Assembly: GCA_038049695.1 (NCBI GenBank)
Contig: CP142457.1
Coordinates: forward strand, 22,520,501-22,584,500
Origin: Cinnamomum chago
Lineage: Eukaryota > Streptophyta > Magnoliopsida > Laurales > Lauraceae
Length of the DNA: 64,000 bases
Reading direction: 5' to 3'
The notes under the pieces are model-generated. The model searched no databases, was not told where the DNA came from, and saw nothing but the letters and a program-made list of their open reading frames with translations. Below, piece after piece: positions 52,567 to 63,259 of the stretch (the stretch's first letter is position 1; the number at the start of each line of letters is the position of its first letter). A program made the translations under genes and the position numbers.

Positions 52567-53538
52567 TCTAGAGGTTGCCTTTGTACACAGAGTCGCAAGA
52601 AACACAGTGTGGAGTCAACAATTTCCTAGAGTCGCAAAGATTCTGCTTTACTACAAAAGTATCGTACGTCCCGCGCGAAGTTCGGGTTTTCTCCTTTACA
52701 ACCAGAGAACTCCCAGAAGGTGTTTACCATACCCAAGGTTCGCCCGAAACCCGTTTTAAACCGAGAAGTAGCTCGAAATATCCTAAAAGGTGCATCTCAA
52801 CCCAGAATACCTTCAAATGGATTTCGAGGCGTGAGACAAGAGAAGGACACCCGAAACCCCTTCCAGAGTAAAACGTGATCCTGGAATTCTCTAGAGGGAG
52901 TCTTTGGAGCAAGTGTCGCATTAAAACACAGTGTAGAGTCAACCATATGCTCGAGCCGCATAGATTGTGTTTTCGTACTAAAGGACCGTACGACCCGCAC
53001 GAAGTTCGGGTTTCCGCCTTTACAAACACTGAACTCCCCGAATGTGTCTTCCTTACCCAAGATTCGCCCGAAACCCGTTTTAAACCGAAAAGTAGCTCGA
53101 AATATCTTAAAGAGCGCATCTCAACCCAGAATCCCTTCAAATGGATTTGGAGCCGTAAGGAAAGATAGAGACACCCGAAACCCCATTTAGAGTAAAACGC
53201 AATCCCGGAATTTTCCAAAGGGAGTCTTTGGACCAAGAGTCGCATGAAACACAGTGTTGAGTCAGCAACTTTCTACAGCCGCACAGATTATGTTTTAGTT
53301 CAAAAGTACGGTACGACCCTCGCACGAAGTTCCGGTTCTCGCCCTGGCAAACACTGAACTCCCCGAAAGTGATTTCCACACCCAAGATTCGCCCGAAACC
53401 CGTAGTAAACCGAAGTGTAGCTCGGAACATCCTAAAAATCGCTTCTCATCCCAAAATCCCTTCATATGGATTTAGAGGCGTACGACAAGACAGGGAGACT
53501 CGAAACCCTTTTTAGTTTAAAACTTGATCCCGGATATT
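52567..53538. repeat. t3/t5 fusion trimer
   Basis: The switch from t3 to t5 sequence lies in the A monomer between 52,778 (GCTCGAAAT, t3 state) and 52,862 (before CTTCCAGAG, t5 state). The downstream B and C are pure t5 (GGAGCAAGTG; GGAATTTTCC; CTACAGCC; GCTTCTCATC). The period is shortened by exactly one trimer, as unequal crossing-over between homologous A monomers predicts. Confidence 0.85.
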
Positions 53539-56500
53539 TCTAGAGGTTGCCTTTGTACACAGAGTCGCAAGAAACACGGTGTGGAGTCAACAATTTCCTA
53601 GAGCCGCAAAGATTCTGCTTTACTACAAAAGTATCGTACGTCCCGCGCGAAGTTCGGGTTTTCTCCTTTACAACCAGAGAACTCCCCGAAGGTGTTTACC
53701 ATACCCAAGGTTCGCCCGAAACCCGTTTTAAACCGAGAAGTAGCTCGAAATATCCTAAAAGGTGCATCTCAACCCAGAATACCTTCAAATGGATTTCGAG
53801 GCGTGAGACAAGAGAAGGACACCCGAAACCCCTTCCAGAGTAAAACGTGATCCTGGAATTCTCTAGAGGGAGTCTTTGGAGCAAGTGTCGCATTAAAACA
53901 CAGTGTAGAGTCAACCATATGCTCGAGCCGCATAGATTGTGTTTTCGTACTAAAGGACCGTACGACCCGCACGAAGTTCGGGTTTCCGCCTTTACAAACA
54001 CTGAACTCCCCGAATGTGTCTTCCTTACCCAAGATTCGCCCGAAACCCGTTTTAAACCGAAAAGTAGCTCGAAATATCTTAAAGAGCGCATCTCAACCCA
54101 GAATCCCTTCAAATGGATTTGGAGCCGTAAGGAAAGATAGACACACCCGAAACCCCATTTAGAGTAAAACGCAATCCCGGATTTTTCTAAAGAGAGTCTT
54201 TGGACCAAGAGTCGCATGAAACACAGTGTTGAGTCAACAATTTTCTAGAGCCGCACAGATTATGTTTTCGTTCAAAAGTACCGTACGACCCTCGCACGAA
54301 GTTCCGGTTCTCGCCCTAGCAAACACTGAACTCCCCTAAAGTGATTTCCACACCAAAGATTCGCCCGAAACCCGTAGTAAACCGAAGTGTAGCTCGGAAC
54401 ATCCTAAAAATCGCATCTCATCGCAAAATCCCTTCATATGGATTTAGAGGCGTACGACAAGACAGGGACACCCGAAACCCCCTTTAGTTTAAAACATGAT
54501 CCCGGATATTTCTAGAGGTTGCCTTTGTACACAGAGTCGCAAGAAACACGGTGTGGAGTCAACAATTTCCTAGAGCCGCAAAGATTCTGCTTTACTACAA
54601 AAGTATCGTACGTCCCGCGCGAAGTTCGGGTTTTCTCCTTTACAACCAGAGAACTCCCCGAAAGTGTTTACCATACCCAAGGTTCGCCCGAAACCCGTTT
54701 TAAACCGAGAAGTAGCTCGAAATATCCTAAAAGGTGCATCTCAAATCGGAATACCTTCAAATGGATTTCGAGGCGTGAGACAAGAGAAGGACACCCGAAA
54801 CCCCTTCTAGAGTAAAACGTGATCCTGGAATTCTCTAGAGGGAGTCTTTGGACCAAGAGTCGCATTAAAACACAGTGTAAAGTCAACCATATGCTCGAGC
54901 CGCATAGATTGTGTTTTTGTACTAAAGGACCGTACGACCCGCACGAAGTTCGGGTTTCCGCCTTTACAAACACTGAACTCCCCGAATGTGTCTTCCTTAC
55001 CCAAGATTCGCCCGAAACCCGTTTTAAACCGAAAAGTAGCTCGAAATATCTTAAAGAGCGCATCTCAACCCAGAATCCCTTCAAATGGATTTGGAGCCGT
55101 AAGGAAAGATAGAGACACCCGAAACCCCATTTAGAGTAAAACGCAATCCCGGATTTTTCCAAAGGGAGTCTTTGGACCAAGAGTCGCATGAAAACACAGT
55201 GTTGAGTCAACAACTTTCTAGAGCCGCACAGATTATGTTTTCGTTCAATAGTACCGTACGACCCTCGCACGAAGTTCCGGTTCTCGCATGGCAAACACTG
55301 AACTCCCCGAAAGTGATTTCCACACCCAAGATTCGCTCGAAACCCGTAGTAAACCGAAGTGTAGCTCGGAACATCCTAAAAATCGCATCTCATCCCAAAA
55401 TCCCTTCATATGGATTTAGAGGCGTACGACAAGACAGGGACACCCGAAACCCTTTTTAGTTTAAAACTTGATCCCGGATATTTCTAGAGGTTGCCTTTGT
55501 ACACAGAGTCGCAAGAAACACGGTGTGGAGTCAACAATTTCCTAGAGTCGCAAAGATTCTGCTTTACTACAAAAGTATCGTACGTCCCGCGCGAAGTTCG
55601 GGTTTTCTCCTTTACAACCAGAGAACTCCCAGAAGGTGTTTACCATACCCAAGGTTCGCCCGAAACCCGTTTTAAACCGAGAAGTAGCTCGAAATATCCT
55701 AAAAGGTGCATCTCAACCCAGAATACCTTCAAATGGATTTCGAGGCGTGAGACAAGAGAAGGACACCCGAAACCCCTTCTAGAGTAAAACGTGATCCTGG
55801 AATTCTCTAGAGGGAGTCTTTGGACCAAGAGTCGCATTAAAACACAGTGTAGAGTCAACCATATGCTCGAGCCGCATAGATTGTGTTTTCGTACTAAAGC
55901 ACCGTACGACCCGCACGAAGTTCGGGTTTCCGCCTTTGCAAACACTGAACTCCCCGAATGTGTCTTCCTTACCCAAGATTCGCCCGAAACCCGTTTTAAA
56001 CCGAAAAGTAGCTCGAAATATCTTAAAGAGCGCATCTCAACCCAGAATCCCTTCAAATGGATTTGGAGCCGTAAGGAAAGATAGAGACACCCGAAACCCC
56101 ATTTAGAGTAAAACGCAATCCCGGATTTTTCCAAAGGGAGTCTTTGGACCAAGAGTCGCATGAAACACAGTGTTGAGTCAACAACTTTCTAGAGCCGCAC
56201 AGATTATGTTTTAGTTCAAAAGTACCGTACGACCCTCGCACGAAGTTCCGGTTCTCGCCCTGGCAAACACTGAACTCCCCGAAAGTGATTTCCACACCCA
56301 AGATTCGCCCGAAACCCGTAGTAAACCGAAGTGTAGCTCGGAACATCCTAAAAATCGCATCTCATCCCAAAATCCCTTCATATGGATTTAGAGGCGTACG
56401 ACAAGACAGGGACACCCGAAACCCTTTTTAGTTTAAAACTTGATCCCGGATATTTCTAGAGGTTGCCTTTGTACACAGAGTCGCAAGAAACACGGTGTGG

Positions 56501-59500
56501 AGTCAACAATTTCCTAGAGCCGCAAAGATTCTGCTTTACTACAAAAGTATCGTACGTCCCGCGCGAAGTTCGGGTTTTCTCCTTTACAACCAGAGAACTC
56601 CCCGAAGGTGTTTACCATACCCAAGGTTCGCCCGAAACCCGTTTTAAACCGAGAAGTAGCTCGAAATATCCTAAAAGGTGCATCTCAACCCAGAATACCT
56701 TCAAATGGATTTCGAGGCGTGAGACAGGAGAAGGACACCCGAAACCCCTTCTAGAGTAAAATGTGATCCTGGAATTCTCTAGAGGGAGTCTTTGGACCAA
56801 GAGTCGCATTAAAACACAGTGTAGAGTCAACCATATGCTCGAGCCGCATAGATTGTGTTTTCGTACTAAAGGACCGTACGACCCGCACGAAGTTCGGGTT
56901 TCCGCCTTTACAAACACTGAACTCCCCGAATGTGTCTTCCTTACCCAAGATTCGCCCGAAACCCGTTTTAAACCGAAAAGTAGCTCGAAATATCTTAAAG
57001 AGCGCATCTCAACCCAGAATCCCTTCAAATGGATTTGGAGCCGTAAGGAAAGATAGAGACACCCGAAACCCCATTTAGAGTAAAACTCAATCCCGGATTT
57101 TTCCAAAGGGAGTCTTTGGACCAAGAGTCGCATGAGACTCAGTGTTGAGTCAACAACTTTCTAGAGCCGCACAGATTATGTTTTCGTTCAAAAGTACCGT
57201 ACGACCCTCGCACGAAGTTCCGGTTCTCGCCCTGGCAAACACTGAACTCCCCGAAAGTGATTTCCACACCCAAGATTCGCCCGAAACCCGTAGTAAACCG
57301 AAGTGTAGCTCGGAACATCCTAAAAATCGCATCTCATCCCAAAATCGCTTCATATAGATTTAGAGGCGTACGACAAGACAGGGACACCCGAAACCCTTTT
57401 TAGTTTAAAACTTGATCCCGGATATTTCTAGAGGTTGCCTTTGTACACAGAGTCGCAAGAAACACGGTGTGGAGTCAACAATTTCCTAAAGCCGCAAAGA
57501 TTCTGCTTCACTACAAAAGTATCGTACGTCCCGCGCGAAGTTCGGGTTTTCTCCTTTACAACCAGAGAACTCCCCGAAGGTGTTTACCATACCCAAGGTT
57601 CGCCCGAAACCCGTTTTAAACCGAGAAGTAGCTCGAAATATCCTAAAAGGTGCATCTCAACCCAGAATACCTTCAAATGGATTTCGAGGCGTGAGACAAG
57701 AGAAGGACACCCGAAACCCCTTCCAGAGTAAAACGTGATCCTGGAATTCTCTAGAGGGAGTCTTTGGAGCAAGTGTCGCATTAAAACACAGTGTAGAGTC
57801 AACCATATGCTCGAGCCGCATAGATTGTTTTTTCGTACTAAAGGACCGTACGACCCGCACGAAGTTCGGGTTTCCGCCTTTACAAACACTGAACTCCCCG
57901 AATGTGTCTTCCTTACACAAGATTCGCCCGAAACCCGTTTTAAACCGAAAAGTAGCTCGAAATATCTTAAAGAGCGCATCTCAACCCAGAATCCCTTCAA
58001 ATGGATTTGGAGCCGTAAGGAAAGATAGAGACACCCGAAACCCCATTTAGAGTAAAACGCAATCCCGGATTTTTCTAAAGAGAGTCTTTGGACCAAGAGT
58101 CGCATGAAACACAGTGTTGAGTCAACAACTTTCTAGAGCCGCACAGATTATGTTTTCGTTCAAAAGTACCGTACGACCCTCGCACGAAGTTCCGGTTCTC
58201 GCCCTGGCAAACACTGAACTCCCCTAAAGTGATTTCCACACCAAAGATTCGCCCGAAACCCGTAGTAAACCGAAGTGTAGCTCGGAACATCCTAAAAATC
58301 GCATCTCATCGCAAAATCCCTTCATATGGATTTAGAGGCGTACGACAAGACAGGGACACCCGAAACCCCCTTTAGTTTAAAACTTGATCCCGGATATTTC
58401 TAGAGGTTGCCTTTGTACACAGAGTCGCAAGAAACACGGTGTGGAGTCAACAATTTCCTAGAGCCGCAAAGATTCTGCTTTACTACAAAAGTATCGTACG
58501 TCCCGCGCGAAGTTCGGGTTTTCTCCTTTACAACCAGAGAACTCCCCGAAAGTGTTTACCATACCCAAGGTTCGCCCGAAACCCGTTTTAAACCGAGAAG
58601 TAGCTCGAAATATCCTAAAAGGTGCATCTCAACCCAGAATACCTTCAAATGGATTTCGAGGCGTGAGACAAGAGAAGGACACCCGAAACCCCTTCTAGAG
58701 TAAAACGTGATCCTGGAATTCTCTAGAGGGAGTCTTTGGACCAAGAGTCGCATTAAAACACAGTGTAGAGTCAACCATATGCTCGAGCCGCATAGATTGT
58801 GTTTTCGTACTAAAGGACCGTACGACCCGCACGAAGTTCGGGTTTCCGCCTTTACAAACACTGAACTCCCCGAATGTGTCTTCCTTACCCAAGATTCGCC
58901 CGAAACCCGTTTTAAACCGAAAAGTAGCTCGAAATATCTTAAAGAGCGCATCTCAACCCAGAATCCCTTCAAATGGATTTGGAGCCGTAAGGAAAGATAG
59001 AGACACCCGAAACCCCATTTAGAGTAAAACGCAATCCCGGATTTTTCCAAAGGGAGTCTTTGGACCAAGAGTCGCATGAAACACAGTGTTGAGTCAACAA
59101 CTTTCTAGAGCCGCACAGATTATGTTTTCGTTCAAAAGTACCGTACGACCCTCGCACGAAGTTCCGGTTCTCGCCCTGGCAAACACTGAACTCCCCGAAA
59201 GTGATTTCCACACCCAAGATTCGCCCGAAACCCGTAGTAAACCGAAGTGTAGCTCGGAACATCCTAAAAATCGCATCTCATCGCAAAATCCCTTCATATG
59301 GATTTAGAGGCGTACGACAAGACAGGGACACCCGAAACCCCCTTTAGTTTAAAACTTGATCCCGGATATTTCTAGAGGTTGCCTTTGTACACAGAGTCGC
59401 AAGAAACACGGTGTGGAGTCAACAATTTCCTAGAGCCGCAAAGATTCTGCTTTACTACAAAAGTATCGTACGTCCCGCGCGAAGTTCGGGTTTTCTCCTT

Positions 59501-61314
59501 TACAACCAGAGAACTCCCAGAAGGTGTTTACCATACCCAAGGTTCGCCCGAAACCCGTTTTAAACCGAGAAGTAGCTCGAAATATCCTAAAAGGTGCATC
59601 TCAACCCAGAATACCTTCAAATGGATTTCGAGGCGTGAGACAAGAGAAGGACACCCGAAACCCCTTCTAGAGTAAAACGTGATCCTGGAATTCTCTAGAG
59701 GGAGTCTTTGGACCAAGAGTCGCATTAAAACACAGTGTAGAGTCAACCATATGCTCGAGCCGCATAGATTGTGTTTTCGTACTAAAGCACCGTACGACCC
59801 GCACGAAGTTCGGGTTTCCGCCTTTGCAAACACTGAACTCCCCGAATGTGTCTTCCTTACCCAAGATTCGCCCGAAACCCGTTTTAAACCGAAAAGTAGC
59901 TCGAAATATCTTAAAGAGCGCATCTCAACCCAGAATCCCTTCAAATGGATTTGGAGCCGTAAGGAAAGATAGAGACACCCGAAACCCCATTTAGAGTAAA
60001 ACGCAATCCCGGATTTTTCCAAAGGGAGTCTTTGGACCAAGAGTCGCATGAAACACAGTGTTGAGTCAACAACTTTCTAGAGCCGCACAGATTATGTTTT
60101 AGTTCAAAAGTACCGTACGACCCTCGCACGAAGTTCCGGTTCTCGCCCTGGCAAACACTGAACTCCCCGAAAGTGATTTCCACACCCAAGATTCGCCCGA
60201 AACCCGTAGTAAACCGAAGTGTAGCTCGGAACATCCTAAAAATCGCATCTCATCCCAAAATCGCTTCATATAGATTTAGAGGCGTACGACAAGACAGGGA
60301 CACCCGAAACCCTTTTTAGTTTAAAACTTGATCCCGGATATTTCTAGAGGTTGCCTTTGTACACAGAGTCGCAAGAAACACGGTGTGGAGTCAACAATTT
60401 CCTAGAGCCGCAAAGATTCTGCTTCACTACAAAAGTATCGTACGTCCCGCGCGAAGATCGGGTTTTCTCCTTTACAACCAGAGAACTCCCCGAAGGTGTT
60501 TACCATACCCAAGGTTCGCCCGAAACCCGTTTTAAACCGAGAAGTAGCTCGAAATATCCTAAAAGGTGCATCTCAACCCAGAATACCTTCAAATGGATTT
60601 CGAGGCGTGAGACAAGAGAAGGACACCCGAAACCCCTTCCAGAGTAAAACGTGATCCTGGAATTCTCTAGAGGGAGTCTTTGGAGCAAGTGTCGCATTAA
60701 AACACAGTGTAGAGTCAACCATATGCTCGAGCCGCATAGATTGTGTTTTCGTACTAAAGGACCGTACGACCCGCACGAAGTTCGGGTTTCCGCCTTTACA
60801 AACACTGAACTCCCCGAATGTGTCTTCCTTACCCAAGATTCGCCCGAAACCCGTTTTAAACCGAAAAGTAGCTCGAAATATCTTAAAGAGCGCATCTCAA
60901 CCCAGAATCCCTTCAAATGGATTTGGAGCCGTAAGGAAAGATAGAGACACCCGAAACCCCATTTAGAGTAAAACGCAATCCCGGATTTTTCTAAAGAGAG
61001 TCTTTGGACCAAGAGTCGCATGAAACACAGTGTTGAGTCAACAACTTTCTAGAGCCGCACAGATTATGTTTTCGTTCAAAAGTACCGTACGACCCTCGCA
61101 CGAAGTTCCGGTTCTCGCCCTGGCAAACACTGAACTCCCCTAAAGTGATTTCCACACCAAAGATTCGCCCGAAACCCGTAGTAAACCGAAGTGTAGCTCG
61201 GAACATCCTAAAAATCGCATCTCATCGCAAAATCCCTTCATATGGATTTAGAGGCGTACGACAAGACAGGGACACCCGAAACCCCCTTTAGTTTAAAACT
61301 TGATCCCGGATATT

Positions 61315-62287
61315 TCTAGAGGTTGCCTTTGTACACAGAGTCGCAAGAAACACGGTGTGGAGTCAACAATTTCCTAGAGCCGCAAAGATTCTGCTTTACT
61401 ACAAAAGTATCGTACGTCCCGCGCGAAGTTCGGGTTTTCTCCTTTACAACCAGAGAACTCCCCGAAAGTGTTTACCATACCCAAGGTTCGCCCGAAACCC
61501 GTTTTAAACCGAGAAGTAGCTCGAAATATCCTAAAAGGTGCATCTCAAATCAGAATACCTTCAAATGGATTTCGAGGCGTGAGACAAGAGAAGGACACCC
61601 GAAACCCCTTCTAGAGTAAAACGTGATCCAGGAATTCTCTAGAGGGAGTCTTTGGACCAAGAGTCGCATTAAAACACAGTGTAAAGTCAACCATATGCTC
61701 GAGCCGCATAGATTGTGTTTTTGTACTAAAGGACCGTACGACCCGCACGAAGTTCGGGTTTCCGCCTTTACAAACACTGAACTCCCCGAATGTGTCTTCC
61801 TTACCCAAGATTCGCCCGAAACCCGTTTTAAACCGAAAAGTAGCTCGAAATATCTTAAAGAGCGCATCTCAACCCAGAATCCCTTCAAATGGATTTGGAG
61901 CCGTAAGGAAAGATAGAGACACCCGAAACCCCATTTAGAGTAAAACGCAATCCCGGATTTTTCCAAAGGGAGTCTTTGGACCAAGAGTCGCATGAAAACA
62001 CAGTGTTGAGTCAACAACTTTCTAGAGCCGCACAGATTATGTTTTCGTTCAATAGTACCGTACGACCCTCGCACGAAGTTCCGGTTCTCGCCCTGGCAAA
62101 CACTGAACTCCCCGAAAGTGATTTCCACACCCAAGATTCGCCCGAAACCCGTAGTAAACCGAAGTGTAGCTCGGAACATCCTAAAAATCGCATCTCATCC
62201 CAAAATCCCTTCATATGGATTTAGAGGCGTACGACAAGACAGGGACACCCGAAACCCTTTTTAGTTTAAAACTTGATCCCGGATATT
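61315..62287. repeat. 973-bp t2 trimer with uncompensated insertion
   Basis: t2-type C monomers normally carry an extra A (GCATGAAAACAC) and, about 75 bases later, one base fewer (CTCGCATGGC for CTCGCCCTGGC), so they stay 325 bp long. This copy has the insertion and the linked TTCAATAG mark but the full-length CTCGCCCTGGC and ordinary TTCGCCCG. It is therefore 326 bp. The simplest reading is an exchange between about 62,053 and 62,089 that separated the two indels. Confidence 0.85.
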
Positions 62288-63259
62288 TCTAGAGGTTGCC
62301 TTTGTACACAGAGTCGCAAGAAACACGGTGTGGAGTCAACAATTTCCTAGAGTCGCAAAGATTCTGCTTTACTACAAAAGTATCGTACGTCCCGCGCGAA
62401 GTTCGGGTTTTCTCCTTTACAACCAGAGAACTCCCAGAAGGTGTTTACCATACCCAAGGTTCGCCCGAAACCCGTTTTAAACCGAGAAGTAGCTCGAAAT
62501 ATCCTAAAAGGTGCATCTCAACCCAGAATACCTTCAAATGGATTTCGAGGCGTGAGACAAGAGAAGGACACCCGAAACCCCTTCTAGAGTAAAACGTGAT
62601 CCTGGAATTCTCTAGAGGGAGTCTTTGGACCAAGAGTCGCATTAAAACACAGTGTAGAGTCAACCATATGCTCGAGCCGCATAGATTGTGTTTTCGTACT
62701 AAAGGACCGTACGACCCGCACGAAGTTCGGGTTTCCGCCTTTACAAACACTGAACTCCCCGAATGTGTCTTCCTTACCCAAGATTCGCCCGAAACCCGTT
62801 TTAAACCGAAAAGTAGCTCGAAATATCTTAAAGAGCGCATCTCAACCCAGAATCCCTTCAAATGGATTTGGAGCCGTAAGGAAAGATAGAGACACCCGAA
62901 ACCCCATTTAGAGTAAAACGCAATCCCGGATTTTTCCAAAGGGAGTCTTTGGACCAAGAGTCGCATGAAACACAGTGTTGAGTCAACAACTTTCTAGAGC
63001 CGCACAGATTATGTTTTCGTTCAAAAGTACCGTACGACCCTCGCACGAAGTTCCGGTTCTCGCCCTGGCAAACACTGAACTCCCCGAAAGTGATTTCCAC
63101 ACCCAAGATTCGCCCGAAACCCGTAGTAAACCGAAGTGTAGCTCGGAACATCCTAAAAATCGCATCTCATCGCAAAATCCCTTCATATGGATTTAGAGGC
63201 GTACGACAAGACAGGGACACCCGAAACCCCCTTTAGTTTAAAACTTGATCCCGGATATT

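Larger units (their letters stand above)
38958..53538. repeat. 4-trimer HOR t1-t2-t3-t5 (3,888 bp), 3 full + 1 shortened
   Basis: Units: 38,958-42,845; 42,846-46,734 (3,889 bp, with an extra A at about 43,420); 46,735-50,622; and a 2,916-bp unit 50,623-53,538. It overlaps the tail of the 7-trimer system because t1-t2-t3 is shared. Units three and four are nearly identical over their shared trimers. The last unit lacks one trimer: the one at 52,567 begins as t3 (GAGTCGCAAAG, CCCAGAAGG, GCTCGAAAT) and continues as t5 (CTTCCAGAG, GGAGCAAGTG). Confidence 0.88.

Noticed and set aside
61550-62179. 209-codon reverse-strand open frame, and the 208-codon frames such as 22,593-23,219, 25,508-26,134 and 37,171-37,797
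   Set aside because: They span two or more satellite monomers, so the predicted peptide is itself a repeat. Length depends on which point variants and indels are present, and there is no signal, domain or codon pattern typical of a gene.
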